DNA from: Littorina saxatilis
Taxonomy: Eukaryota > Mollusca > Gastropoda > Littorinimorpha > Littorinidae
NCBI RefSeq assembly: GCF_037325665.1
Contig: NC_090245.1
Location: 53,289,859 to 53,353,858, forward strand
Length of the DNA stretch: 64,000 bases
Direction: 5' to 3'
This document shows positions 35,417 to 49,800 of this stretch, piece by piece (within the stretch, counting starts at the first letter, position 1; each line of letters starts with the position of its first letter). The notes under the pieces were generated by a model. That model was not told where the DNA came from. It did no database searches and worked only from the letters and a program-made list of their open reading frames with translations. The translations under genes were made by a program, and so were the position numbers.

Positions 35417-38400
35417 TGCTTACTTGACATAGACCTTGAAACACTTTTTTGTTTGTTCTCAACTTCACTAGTCTCTGGTGCTAATCTAGCGTTTTACATT
35501 ACATGCTTTCTTTCTCAAATTAAATGCTCTCTTTTATCAAAACACCATTGATCTAAAATTTTTTTCCCATCGGTTTCTTTTTTTTCTGGGATCTCTGCAC
35601 AATTCTGGTTTGTGTTGGTAAGGACAAACGGAGGGCATTGTGATTGTGAGAAGAAGATGCGCGAAAAACTTCACAAACTGCCTCTCGTGCCAGACCTTGA
35701 AATTCGTCTGCTTCAGTGCATTTGTTATAAGAAAACAAGTGCAATGTGGATGGAAAGAAATAAAGGGAAATTGCCTTTACACTGTACAGATTGGCTAGGT
35801 GATAAAATAAAGTCACACTTATAACTGAACAATGAAATCGAGTTTTCTGCGCAGTATTTTCCCGTCAAAGTCAGCACGCCTCCTTGTAAACAAAGCAAGG
35901 GAGACAAGACAGATGCCTACTCTTGGGTACTCTCAGTCTGCATCAGTAACCTCCCTTCAGTTATCGAGGGGAGCATTCATTTAATGTAAAACATTAATTT
36001 TATTCTATATGATTGTAAATCGTTTTAAGGCACTATGATCTATATTTTGATTCAGGTGATACCTTTACTAGTAGAAAATAACAAAATGCAGCTACATACA
36101 GAACAAAATTGTTCACGATCATGTACAAAAGTCTTGCACAAGGAAAGTCCCTCGAGCAAGGTCTTTTAGTTACTTCCCTTGCAGTGTAGAAAACAAAACA
36201 GAAGTATAAACTGCTTTCTTCAGGTAAAATACAAAGATAATTTAGCTTCATGCATGATTTGCTGTTGCAGAGTGCTGTTCACAACAGTTGTGGACAAAAG
36301 GCAATGTGTCTAACATTGCTTGGTGAGAAAAGCATCTGAACTGGTGCTGAAAACATTGTACATGTACTTGGAACTTTCAACCACCGTTTGTTTCTGTTTG
36401 ACGCAGAAACTGAGAAAGGGTCTACGTCGACCGAAAGCGGGTGCAATCCCCGCAGGTGCACTTCATGTAGGTGTTTTTTTTCTGTATATAGGGAATGTAG
36501 CGGGGTGTATTTCTTGCATCATTACTCCCTTATTTGTCATTTGTCGCTTGAGACTTGGTACAATATTATGAAGATACTAGAAATGGCGTTATGCCAGGAT
36601 ATCATGACCACTCGACCTGTCACCGCAGCATCGCCATATCCAGGTTTCCCAATTGCTTCGTTTCCGGCCGATTTATGTGGATCACGTGATGCGCACAAAA
36701 AATATTGGCGGTCTAGAAGTGTCGTCTGCGCAATGATCGCGGCGGCTTTCTTGACCGCCAAGGACGACCATGCACGTTGTGAGACGTCATTCGTTAGACC
36801 TCAATATATATCAAAACGAGCGTTAACTGTCCACAAAAAGTAACAAGTAGCTGTCAAGTACGAAGTATGACTGGGCTGTGGTCAGTCGCAGAGTTCAGTT
36901 AGATTTCGTAAGCATACATGTGGGCAGACAGGATCAGGGGAAGTAAGTGGTTCGTGGCTTCAAAGTTATACAGCCGGGGTGCTTAGGGTTCACTAGGAGT
37001 AGTACACATGCCGGTGTCACGATTTCATCTTTTGCCTGTGTACATATTTCCCCCTCGACATATACTCAAGACTTTGTTTCCTGGTAAAATTAAGAAGTGA
37101 AATTATTTATGGACGAAAAGCATGTCAGTTTCTTGCATGTGAAGAAAATTGGTGGTAAAATTTAATAGATTTCACCCCAAAAATCAAATTCTTCGAAAAC
37201 GTGTACTGAGTGGTTGCGTCCCTTGAGTAAGAAGGAAAACATTTTTAGGATGAATCAAATTTCTAAGTTAAATAAAACAAATTGGTTGGACAAATTTGTC
37301 CCCATGAATGTAAGGTACACAAGGTCGCTCATCAGTACTATCGAAGGGTGTTTTTTTTGTTCAGTGTAGAGTTTATACTAAATCAACGAGGCCGAGAAGC
37401 AAAATATCAACACGGCGAAAGATGAAAACGTCACACCGGCACTAGACACTGGTTTCAAGAAAATAATAAACAGCGTTTTTACCCCCAGTAATGTTAAAGA
37501 AATGGCACCTGCAAGTGCAAGACAATTAATTAACCCAACCACTGAACCAGTGTATGCTAATTTGCTGTTTTTTGTTGCCAGAAATACAGTAGAAAAATCG
37601 AAATTTTTCCCCTTAAGTTTAAGCATTTATGTGCCTAGTTCATTATCGATGCTTTTGCCTCGGATGACATGTATAAAGTCGCAGGCTAAGTCATCGATCC
37701 TTCTTTTTTTCCTTTTTTTCCGGGTAATTGACCACCAAGCTAGCTATAGCTATCCCAGTATCAGGAAGGCTGATGTATCGATCATTACGTATTTTATTAC
37801 GAGAATCGCCAGTAGCACCTGGTATCAGTTTGATATGCTGCGCTGACACTCAGCTGTTTAACACATGCTATGTTCTAACTCCTGTTGTGTAGTGAAGTAA
37901 AGCATACATTTGCTCAACGCGTACTTTAGTCAGAGACTGTATGTAGACTCTACAGTTAAACTGAACTCAACAGTTTATGGCAGCCTTGCGTAGGACACAA
38001 GATTGAGAGATCTGTTTTTTTACAGGAACTGCACCCGGGAGCTGTCCCTGTATACAGGGAAAACACCTACAGGGAATGCACCTACATTTTGTTGACATCG
38101 ACCCCTTCTGCATTATTGACAAGACTGCATGTAACGTTTTGGTTTTGTGCAACTTGCTTTCAGAATCTTTTTGCACTCATGCTTTAGGGCGCCCGCCAAA
38201 GAAAAAAATCTGCAAATGTAGCCTAGATATTGGTCTTAAAGTGGGTTAACCTTCAATCTGCCAGACGATGACAGTGAGCCAGATACATATATCTATTTTG
38301 GGAGTGGTGTATTGAACTAACTTTCTTGCTGTCTCAATCAGCGATATATTACCATTTTGGGATACCTTCAAGTTCAAGTTCAACAATGAATTTCTTATGG

Positions 38401-39183
38401 AAAGGCATTCTCGTTGCATGAGATGGTAGAACAAAAAGCCACAATGTTTGTGAGATCCAGAACCTTATCTCTTGGACTAACACTACTGCTACATTACTAG
38501 TTTGTAATGTATAACATGCTTGCTTGGTGTATTGTCTGTAAATCTCTGCTCATTCCAGTGATCATAGTGTAGTGTTCACTAGCATGGCGCAGGGCGCACT
38601 AGTAAATGAAACCCTGATCTCATGCCTTATTACCTGTTATAACTATGACTGTTGTAGTGTTCTTCTCGGGCCTCGGTCAGTCTTCAGTCACTGACACATT
38701 CTTTTTTTTTCTTTTTCTTTTTTATTGGAGGTATTTTTCTGACCCTCAGCCGGTTGATAGTTTTGCCATGCAAGTGATGAGGTGTTCAATGACTTTCATG
38801 AGGCATTCAGTTTTATTTTTTTAGCCAGGACAATTTGGATCTAGAGACATGCACAAAAATTTCAATCCCGGTCCAACTTACGTATTAATTGTGCTCCGAG
38901 TCTGGGAACAACAATGCTGATTAATTATGATCGCATTTTTATGTTTTAGTGATTTGTGCTTCAGCAAAATATGGGTATGTGCAGAAAAAGTGTACACGTT
39001 GTGGATGTTCTTTATAAATTACATGTACATGTATGTGAAAACTTAACAGTAAATGTGTACAGGTATGGCGACAAAGTTTGCATATATTCACTATAATACA
39101 TGTGTTTTAATTCATGTGCAGTGAAGATTTCAATTTTCATGTTCATACTTTGAATAAACCTGTATGTTTTTTGTTTGTTTTAG
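35417..39183. other. Spacer between gene B and the ZFP64-like gene
   Basis: About 3.8 kb shared by two diverging genes. A CG-richer patch at about 36590-36830 (AAATATTGGCGG, several GACGTCA-like words) and a possible 5' UTR exon ending at the donor TTTC/GTAAGC near 36910 make a plausible promoter for the zinc-finger gene; this is inference. Two related GTAGGTG-containing fragments lie inverted near 36405-36500 and 38030-38115. Confidence 0.4.
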
Positions 39184-39219
39184 GATCAAAACAAGCAACA
39201 GTCAGAATGGAATCAGAAG
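39184..39219 (+). CDS. zfp64: zfp64 exon with start codon
   Basis: The acceptor TTTTAG precedes 39184, the ATG is at 39207, and the donor GTAAGC follows 39219 (phase 1). It encodes MESE and the first base of Asp. Confidence 0.7.
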
Positions 39220-42200
39220 GTAAGCGAGGTAGACAGAGGTTCTAAAACATGGCATTTGTACTGGTAATTTGATAATTGAATAAATCAGATAAGTGCAGAT
39301 GACAGTTTTTTTCTTGCGAACAGCTGTGAATATTTTTTCAAGGAGAATTTAGATAATTCCTTTATTGATCTTGTGGTTGGTTGTTTTTGTAATGTCATCT
39401 TCTGAATTTAAAACGCCAGCCTCAATTGATATATATTTAGATTTGTTTTAAATACATAATTCAACTTATTTTGTGATGTTGCAGATTCCCCAATGGAGAT
39501 TCCTGAAGGTCTCTTTGATCTGCACATCTGTGGCATGTGCAGGGCAGAGTTCAATGATGTAGACATCTTCATGCAACACAAAAAGCAATGCCCTGCTCTG
39601 GTCAAAGTGCTGGCTAGCATTCAGGATAAAAAGAGGAAACAGCTGCAGCAGGAGCAGTTGAAACAAAAGGAACAGCGGGTGGAGCACACCTCTTTATTTC
39701 AGTCATCAATGAGTCTTAGTCTTACATCTAAGCAAGCTTACCAACAAGGGCATATTAGTGTGGACGCCAGTTCTCTGTCTTCGGCATCAGACCACACACA
39801 GCAGCTACAGCATGTGATATTGGAGCAGGTGTCTGGCCAGCCACAGTATGCCACATCGCTGCTACAGCAAGGTCATTCTGGCGCGCAGCAGCTGTTGTTG
39901 CAGACTCACTGTGAAGAGGTAGAGAGCGACAAGGATTCAGATTTTCATCGGCCGTTTGGCAGCCCCAGTGCAAAGCATCATGAAGCCCAGTACAAAGGCA
40001 CCAGTGATGCTGTACATATTCAAGGAACTCAAGATGGAAAACAAAGGAGGAGCATGTCTTCAAAGCATGACACAGGCCCTGACCATGAAGAACACGTCTT
40101 GATGCAGAGTCAGCCTCCCCGAGGTGTGGCTGCTTCAGTTGAAAATGTGACAGGTGTCTCTGGACTGTCAGAGATATCTATTAGTCTTCTGCCACAGAGA
40201 CCGGAAGAGTTAGTGTTTTCTAAGACAGAGGTTACACAATCACAGCAGCAGGTGTTGAATGACACTGAGATTATATCACCACATCTTGGAGCTGTGCAGT
40301 TGAGAAATGTTCAGAGTAGTTCAGGTCATTTACCTCACAGGCGGAAGATTCCAAGAGCCCACCACACGGTTGTTGTCAGCCACAACCCTGCACCGCAGTC
40401 TGAGCAAGCCTCCCTCTTGAATGCTGTCAGTGAAACTATTATGGAGGCTGACTTAAAAAGTCACAGCCAGGGTGATGGCAATCACGCACAGACTGTGAAT
40501 TATCAGTTTGACCAACAGCTTGACAAATATGTGTTGGACCAAGCTCATGTTTTGACCCACACACATCCTGTGGACTCTGAAGCTCAGTTGTCACTTCAGC
40601 GGCTTCAAGGACACTTGGAGATGCCGGTGAGTACTGGAGAGGCTTTGAATACTCGAATAACGCATTCAGACCTTACTGTTCCCTTGCCTGAGGTCCTTGT
40701 GTTGAGGCAGACGGAACAGGAAGATGAGGTGATGTTGGGACAGGAAGCTTCAGGCCAGCTTGTGGATCCTGAGCTGGAAGACAGCATGATGGAGCTGGAA
40801 GAGGACTCGGTTTTTGAGCAGGACTATTCGCTGATTCCAGACAGGCCTCTTCAGGGCAGCATCTCAGGAGGGATAACCATCAATGTTGCGGCAGAGCGCC
40901 GACGTAGACACACTGTGGCTGACACAGGCGTGTCAAACACATCCCTGTCTGCTCCCTCTCCCAACAAGCGCCACCACAGAGAGCAGCAGGAGCACATACA
41001 CCACCAGCATCAGCTGCAACAGCTGCAGAACAAGTGGAGACACAAACTGTCGGAAATGGCAGCGGAACTGGCGGCCGACCACAACCCAGACCCCTCTCTC
41101 TCCAAAGACATTGTCGAAGCCACGGCCACTCTACAGGACCTTGCGGCCGAAGCGTCGGAACTGGCCGAGAGCTTGCCTGACAACCTGGCCAACAGTCACC
41201 TCATTGCAGTGCACCCACAAGCATCCCACACCATCCTGGAAGCCACCCAGGACTTGATGGTTCCGCAGCCTTCACAACTGCATCCAGGGATATCCGGCAT
41301 CAGGTCACCGGAGGTTAAGCTGATAGCTGCTGCCTCTGCACGAACTTTGTCAAAAAGAAAGTCTGCCCATCGTGTCAGGCCCGTGGATGAAGGGTTACAC
41401 ATGCCTGGTAAGTCCCAGAAGTTATAGCCAGTGTATTTTTGTATCATTAGAAAGGAACCTACTTTACTGCTAGTGTTTTCACAAGAAAACAAAATTCTCA
41501 AGAGCAAAAACAATTATTTAATTTCCTATCCACAGGTGAAGACTGTACATACAGACAATTGAATTAGAAGGAGCATGCAAGCAGATATGGAAATATGATG
41601 GGGATGTGCAGTAAGCTTTGGGGGTAAGCAAGGATACAGAAGAATCTTAATTTATATCTGGTGCAAATGAGAAGATTTGACTCGAGCAATATGTTTGTGC
41701 CAGGTTAAATCACTCATTTTCCTCACAATTTGTATGTCTCATTAGGGATGCCTGAAATACGACCTGCTGATAAGAAACCTTCCCAAGCTGATTTAATAAC
41801 TTCCACCATCAAACGTAAGGTCTTTAAGTGTGACAACTGCAGCTACGAAACCACCTACTTCAAGGACCTGCACCGCCACCGCCGCACCCACACAGGAGAA
41901 AGACCCTTTGTGTGTCCCCACTGCGACAAGAACTTCAATCGCTCCGACAAGCTGCGTGTTCACATCCGCTGGCACACTGGGGATAAACCCTTTAAGTGCA
42001 AACTCTGTGAGTTACTTTCTTTTTACAACTGATACTGACAAATTGGAGCTTTGTACAATTTGTAGACGGGCGCAGTGGCGTAGTGGATAAGATATCGGCC
42101 TCCTAATTGGAAGTTCAAATCGCTGCCGCCTGGTGGTTTGGGGGTGGTGACTTCTCTTCAAAGGGACGTCACATTGCAGGTACCACTTGACATGGTTCTT

Positions 42201-43836
42201 GTGTTTAAAAGGTGTGTGGAGAAACAAAATCTCTTGGCTAAACTTTATGTTGCCTTGATTTGTGATGCTGGTTCTGTTACAGGTGACTATGCGTCCATAG
42301 ACAGCAGCAGTTTGAAGAAGCACATCAGGACTCACACAGATGAAAGACCATTCAAGTATGTCGTTGCCAGATTCAATCACTGTCAGATCATTTAACAAAA
42401 ACATTTGTTAATAATTTAAACCTGCTTTTAAACATTCAGGTACAAACTAATACTCTGAACTGCAACAGAAAATCAGTGCTCCATGTCAGTTGATTAAACT
42501 ACTTAACGATTCAACAGTAATTGTAATACTTTGACGGATCAAGAAGAGAACAGGTAATTATTTTAACAACCAGTAATGGTACTAATTCCGCTAAGAAAGG
42601 ATGCCAGTAAATCCTTTTCCCCTGAGATGCCTTAGTACTAAATTAAAGCACATTTTTTCCTTTGATAAATTGAATGAAGAGATAGTGTTTACACCTGAAC
42701 TTTTCTTGCGCACAGGTGTCAGGTGTGCACCTATGCAAGTCGCAACTCCAGTCAGCTGATTGTCCATCTTCGTACGCACACTGGTGATTCACCGTTTGAG
42801 TGCAAAACATGTCACTCCAAATTCAAGATCAACTCCGACCTCAAGCGACACATGAGAGTGCACACAGGCGAGAAACCGTATCAATGTGAAATCTGCGACT
42901 ACAAGTGTTCCATCAAGGGTGAGAGTAGACATAAAATCTTAAGGATTTGCTGTTCTCGTAGTTAGCTAAAGTCTGTGTTGTGTTTATATTCCATTGCAGT
43001 GACCCCTTTATTCTTTCAAGTTTCAGCATACAGTAAAACCTGAGTCTAGCGGACCCTTGTTGTAACGGCCACCTGCTACATACGGACAGTTTATCATGGC
43101 ACGAACACGATTTCAACAATAACTAACCTTTAACGGGCGGACACCTGCCACTTACGGACGCGGACACGATTTTTCGGACCGTAGGAAGTGTAAACACTGT
43201 CACAAACGGACACAACGTACATAAAAACGCAACTTCGAAAACTCGACTGTTATGCAGACAGTGCTTGGCAGCCGTAGCCGTAGCACAAATGGTTGTTGAT
43301 TGGTTGTCCTGTCCCTTTTCTGACCAATCAGTGGCTTGTTTAGATGGAGACCCACTTTCGCTCACTCACTTTCGCTTTTCCGCATTGTGGATACAGTCAC
43401 AATCAAAAGCAACAGTAGACTACTGTGTTTGAAAATGGAATCTCCAGCAGGAAAAAGAAAAGCGTTGACTTTAGAGCAGCGTGTCGCTGCCTTGAAAAAA
43501 CTAGATAGCGGCCAATCATGCCAAGATGTGGCGAAGGAGATGGGATGTGGTAAAACACAGATCGCGAGGATCAAATCGGAAAAAGAAGACGTGATGATCT
43601 CTCTCTCTTTGTAAGCAATCGTTCGAAGGAAACAATAGTTAACACAGCTAAATTTTTGTTCCATGCATTTATGCTGAGACTAGAAAAACTGAATGAAACA
43701 AGAGCTGACCCAATTTGGTCGAGACACACTGCGGAATTTCCCGTTGAATGACTGATGAAGAGTCAGCTATTTTTAGCTTTGTGACGTCCGACTTGCGTAA
43801 GTTTGATGCACAGTGTGTGTAGGGAACGGGTTAGGT

Positions 43837-43874
<38 letters not shown>

Positions 43875-46800
43875 GGGGTGGGGGGATGTTGTTGTTGTTG
43901 TTGTTGTTGTTTGCTACATGTATCATTTGTTTACTCACATTTTCAGTGAGTCTCATGTTCAATCCAATAAATACATACTACAGGACTGACAAAAAGTGTC
44001 TTGTTCATTTTACGTGCTCTTTGTAAAATATTGCCCCGGCCCCTCCACCTGTGAAGAAGGGACACCTGTCTAATAGGGACACTATTACCATTCCCCAAGG
44101 GTGTCCGTTAGAGACAGGTTTTACTGTACTGCAAACATAGAAAATCAACGATGAATGTTAAATGCAGAGCGGAAGTGAAGTCCATTTTAGTATTTCATCT
44201 TGGGTCATTTATTAACCAACTCGGTTGAGTCAAAAGCAGCCACACCAGTCACAGCACCCAGTGAAGATGATGCAGTAATCGTGGTTAATGGCTTGAGAAT
44301 TTGTGGGGGAGACTCTGCAAGAAAACAGCAGAATGCCACAACTTATACAGTGGAACCCCCCTTTTAGGTCCTCCAAACATCTGAGAAAATCAGGTCTTAA
44401 AAAGGAGGGAGTCTTAAAAGTGGGGGTAAATTTACAGGGCTTATGAAAAAAAGAAAGAAAAAAGACAAGGTCTTAAAAGGGGGGGGGGGGGGGGCTGCCT
44501 AAAAGGAGGGTTCCACTGTACTGAGTCACAACAGAGATTAGACAGTATTTAATTGACTTTTAATTGACATTCCAGGCAACTTGAAGAGTCACTACAGAAT
44601 CAATCACTGCCCTGAGAAACAGCTCCAGTGTACCAGCTGTGAATTCACTTCATCCTCACAGAAGCTGCTCAAAGAACACATGAAGCAGCATACTTCAGGT
44701 ACACTTGTGGTATACATGAATATAGCTATTCTGATGGACACGTGGGGGAATTCGGGGGCTGTGATTGGATGGTCTCACACATCCCTTTTCCGATCATCAA
44801 AGCAGAACGCTACGGAAGTTGGCCATTTTTGCCGATATCCAAACGATATCGGCAATAACAAAGACGCATGGTTCCGGTTTCTTCCACATGTATAAAGTAC
44901 ACGCATACCTCGCCAGGTTTGTTTCTGTGACTAGTCGACAGACGATGCCATTTGCTTTGTGTGTGTTTTTGTTGTTGCTTACTGTACATGACATACATTA
45001 CGTGTAAAATCCAGTTCTTTAACAGGCAACAAACCTTGCAAATTTCCAGAAGCTGCAATCTGAAGCGACCTATCTCTGATATTAGCAGACGATCTCTCCA
45101 ATGTTTAACACAAAATCAGCAAACTCTCCTGTCACATAGAACGTCCATTGTATAGTGCAATGTTGAAATGAAGTTACCGGTCTGAAACATTTCGTCGTTT
45201 CTTCTGAGACAATCCTTGTTCTCTTATCATCTACAGATTTACCGCAGTCTTCACCACGCGAATTCCCAACAGAAGTCAGACTTTCGAACATACAATCTAC
45301 GTAGGCAAGCATGATACGTCATGACGTCATATGATTCCTAACATATTGACGTATTGCTAAGCATCCGGTTATCTTGAGTTTTCTCCGTAATACATGTCCA
45401 TGGGTTTTTCAATGTTCGGTTATTTCCGTGGCTTCATGCGGAAAGGGAACCGTCGTCTGCAATCAACGACATGGACCATTCTGGTACTTACCGGCACGGT
45501 GGCCTAGTGGTAAGGCGTCCGCCCTGTGATCGGGAGGTCGTGGGTTCGAACCCCGGCCGGGTCATACCTAAGACTTTAAAATTGGCAATCTAGTGGCTGC
45601 TCCGCCTGGCGTCTGGCATTATGGGGTTAGTGCTAGGACTGGTTGGTCCGGTGTCAGAATAATGTGACTGGGTGAGACATGAAGCCTGTGCTGCGACTTC
45701 TGTCTTGTGTGTGGCGCACGTTATATATGTCAAAGCAGCACCGCCCTGATATTGCCCTTCGTGGTCGGCTGGGCGTTAAAAAAACAAACAAACAAAACAT
45801 TCTGGTACTTGTTGCTGACAAAAACATGATTTTAACACAGAATTTAATGTCAGAATAGCTATACATGTATAAACGCTATTGTGTTTTCATCGTAGCAATA
45901 GGGTCCGATATTTAGACTCGAACAAGTATAATGCGACTCGTCAGCATTTTACTTGTCTCGTCTAAATATTGGGCCCTATTGCTATGCTGAAAACACAATA
46001 GCTGTTAATAACCCTGAATGTTATGTTAACTTGTGATTCCAAGGAGTCCGAGTGGTGTTAAGAATTAACCGTGTGGTTGCACAGAACACCGGAAGCTGTA
46101 AATGGTGAAAGATGTCTGTTTGCCTGCAAGAAAACCTCAAATTATGATTAACAGACAAGCTCGCCTTTTTTTCTTTACTTGAAAGATGTCAGTTTTTGCC
46201 ATACTTTACTTGACAGAAGTCAATTTTGTTTGACATAGTCACATAATTACAGTGTTTTTCTTGACCATTCCTAAATCAGCCCCGGGCCCTTTTAATCTGT
46301 TCCTTACATGCGGTTTCATCTTAAGATCTTTTTAAGAATTTTTTGTTGCTGCTTATTCTGTCATAGTTCTGATGCTTTTATTATATGGTTGTTTCTCTTT
46401 AGGTCATGTCTGCCCAAAGTGCCAGTACATCTGTTCGACAACCTCTTCTCTCAAGAACCACCTTCGCACACACAGCGACGAGAAACCATTCCACTGTGAC
46501 TTCTGCCCTTACTCTGCCAAGCAGCGAGGCAACGTCAAAGCTCACATAAAAAAGCGACATGCTGACAAGTTGAGATCATCCCGACGACATGGCCGGTCCA
46601 AGGGAAGCAGCTCTAAACGCGGTTCAGAGAGCGGACGGATCGTAGTCAAAGACGAGGACCGTCGGCACGAGGGAAGTGGCGGCAGTCGGTCCATCCGTGC
46701 AGTGTGCAAGAAGTCCTATCCGTGCGGTTTGTGTAGAGCCTCGTTTGTGAAGGAGCACTCCTTGCGTTGTCACCTGCGTCAGCACAGCACGGACCCTGGA

Positions 46801-49800
46801 GTGGACAGCAAGACCATTCTGCAGCAGCTTCAGGCAGGGCATTCTGCGTCGGGTGGATCAGACACGGTGTACAAAGTCAGCACTGTCCAGCCCCCTGCAG
46901 GCCTTTACATCCAGCTGGAAACAGAGCCACCCACTTCCAGCAGGAGCGCCGCATCAAAGACTTCAGGCTACACCATTGTGGCTTCACAGGATCCAGCGCC
47001 TTCCTCCAGGAGGCAGGGGAGTCAGTCGCAGAGGTGCGGGCCTGCCAGCAGTCTGGACCAGATAGTGGACGCAGCAGCCAGGCTGTATGAGGAGCAGTAT
47101 GACGTTCAGACCCAGACCTCTGACGGCCAGGAGAAAGGGCAGGGAGGCTGTGTGACGCACAACTCACAGCATGTGCAGATCGTCCAAGTGCCTGTGGGCT
47201 TTGGGGCTGTGCAGTACCCTGACGGAACCATCGTGGAGAACCTGATCCCGGCTGAGGGTATGCATGACTCTGACACTGTCACCATTTTGAGTCAAGACGG
47301 CATTAAAACGGACCTGGAGGATGACTCCAAGCCCCCGGTTTATGTTGAGAACATCATCCTGTCTGACGGCACCCACATGTTCTCGTCCGACGGCAGCCTG
47401 TCCAACCTTGTCATTGGTAACCAAGCCTCTCAGCAGCTGACCTCTGGCTCTTTCATTCCAAGCTCCAGGTCACCACAAATGACCGCCTCCTCTTCCAGCA
47501 AAGTTGTCACTTATCTCAGTCCCAACACCGCTCCAGCAAAGTCAGCAGCATCTCAATGTGTAACGGTCTTAGAACACTCAGCGGTTGAGTCACAGCTGCA
47601 GCGACAATCATCAAACGCTTCATTTGTGACATACACACACCCTGCTTCATTGGCAGCCACCTCACAGGAGCTTGTGGCATCCAGTGCTCAGCATCAGCAG
47701 CAGCAGCAGGTTTTCACCAGTGTCGGAGGGCAGCACATAACTCTCCTTCAGCAGCCAGAAACTAAAGAAATCCAATTTGTGCAGATGCCGTACTCGCCAA
47801 ACTCTGTTGCTTTCTCCCAGATTTCTCCGACTTCTTTGCCAGCAGGCATAGTGTCTGTGGCCAGTGCTACCTCTCAGCGATTTGTGTCAGCAGCAGCATC
47901 CCCCTCCCCCACTTCCTCGTCAGCGCGAAGGCCGTCTCGCTCACGCCCAAGAGCGATCAAACCTTTGGTGGATCTGATGCCGGCACCAGCGTTGCCAGTA
48001 ATGCAGTCTCTGTCGCAGCAACTGCAAGGTGGCAGCATTGTCTCCAGCATTGTCACTGTTGCCGGTTCCACCATGACTTCTGCTGTTGCCAGCAGTAACC
48101 AGAATATAGGTATGTACTTTGTAAGAATGTTTTAATGTTGAGACACTTTATGTCCCTCTCTTGGAGTTGGAAGAAAATCTGGTGGAAAATTAACTGCTAG
48201 ACAAACTGAACATTTTATGTAAGGCCAAAAAAAAAAAAGTCTGTTTACGGTAACATAGGCAAAAAAAAATAGGGTCGGAAGGTCGTGATTTTTTTCTTCT
48301 TTTTTTTTTCTCATCAAAAAACATATTTTTAAGTTATTTTGCCAAAAAACAAAGACTTTTTTATATTTTTTTATTTTTAAAATTTAAAAAAAAAATTTCT
48401 TCTTCCAAATGCCAAAAATAAGTCTAGGGTCGCGCGAAAAAATAGGGTCGGTCGGGATACTGTAAACAGACTTTTTTTGTGTGTGTGCCTAAAAGTGAAT
48501 TGCTTGTCAAAGTGTTAGCTGACGCATGTTTGATGAAATCAAAGAGTTGTTGGGGGGTCTGAGAAAAGTGGAGTCTTGGGGAGGATTTGGAGAAAGTTGT
48601 TAGTCCTGAAAAAGCTTCCATAAGCGAAAATTTGATTTAGTTATGTATGTGCTGTCCTTGTATTGGTGAGTACAGAATTCTTTTGTTTTTTAACTTTGTT
48701 TAAATAATTCACCTCACCCACAGTCACTTTGTTGCTTAGACTATGATTTACATTTACGATGACATTCCCCTTTTTAAGGTGGACTGACAACATTCCAGCT
48801 GTCAGGCCCGATAAGCAGCAGCAGACCTCAGGCTATGACACTGCGGCAGCAGCCAACTGTGCAGTACCAGATCCTGTCACAGCCCCAGCAACAGCAGCAG
48901 CAGACGCAGCAGGTGATAGTACAGCAGCCACAGCAACAGCAGCAGCAGACGCAGCAGGTGATAGTACAGCAGCCACAGCAACAGCAGCAGCAGACGCAGC
49001 AGGTGATAGTACAGCAGCCACAGCAACAGCAGCAGCAGACGCAGCAGGTGACAGTACAGCAGCCACAGCATCAGCATCAGCCACAGCATCAGTACCTGCT
49101 GCAAGATCAGCAGCAAACCATACACCTGCAGCAGGCAGAGCTGCCTATCAATGTGCAGGTAAGGTGTTTGGCAGCTAACTATGTATTTTTGAGTCACTTG
49201 AGAAAAAGTGACTATGTAATCGGTCAGTGTTAGTCTGTCCGGCCGGCCGTCCGGCCGTCCGTAGACACCACCTTAACGTTGGACTTTTCTCGGAAACTAT
49301 CAAAGCGATCGGGCTCATATTTTGTTTAGTCGTGACCTCCAATGACCTCTACACTTTAACGATGGTTTCGTTGACCTTTGACCTTTTTCAAGGTCACAGG
49401 TCAGCGTCAAAGGAAAAATTAGACATTTTATATCTTTTCTCGGAAACTATCAAAGCGATCGGGCTCATATTTTGTTTAGTCGTGACCTCCAATGACCTCT
49501 ACACTTTAACGATGGTTTCGTTGACCTTTGACCTTTTTCAAGGTCACAGGTCAGCGTCAAAGGAAAAATTAGACATTTTATATCTTTGACAAAGTTCATC
49601 GGATGTGATTGAAACTTTGTAGGATTATTCTTTACATCAAAGTATTTACATCTGTAGCCTTTTACGAACGTTATCAGAAAAACAAGGGAGATAACTAGCC
49701 TTTTCTGTTCGGCAACACACAACTTAACGTTGGGCTTTTCTCGGAAACTATAAAAGTGACCGGGCTCAAATTTTATGTGAACGTGACTCATTGTGTTGTG

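Larger units (their letters stand above)
43031..44126 (+). mobile_element. Tigger-like (Tc1/mariner, pogo group) DNA transposon, shortened
   Basis: 1096 bp flanked by TA on both sides, with inverted ends CAGTAAAACCTGAGTCTAGC and the complement of CGTTAGAGACAGGTTTTACTG. It contains only the N-terminal part of a transposase and a long G-run, so it cannot move by itself. It sits in zfp64 intron 5. Confidence 0.82.

Noticed and set aside
36405-38115. Inverted repeat pair around the putative zfp64 promoter
   Set aside because: The fragments near 36405-36500 and 38030-38115 are only loosely similar; probably two old copies of a dispersed repeat.
45490-45562. Functional tRNA gene
   Set aside because: The anticodon stem does not pair well, and the unit is a SINE with a 12-bp target duplication.
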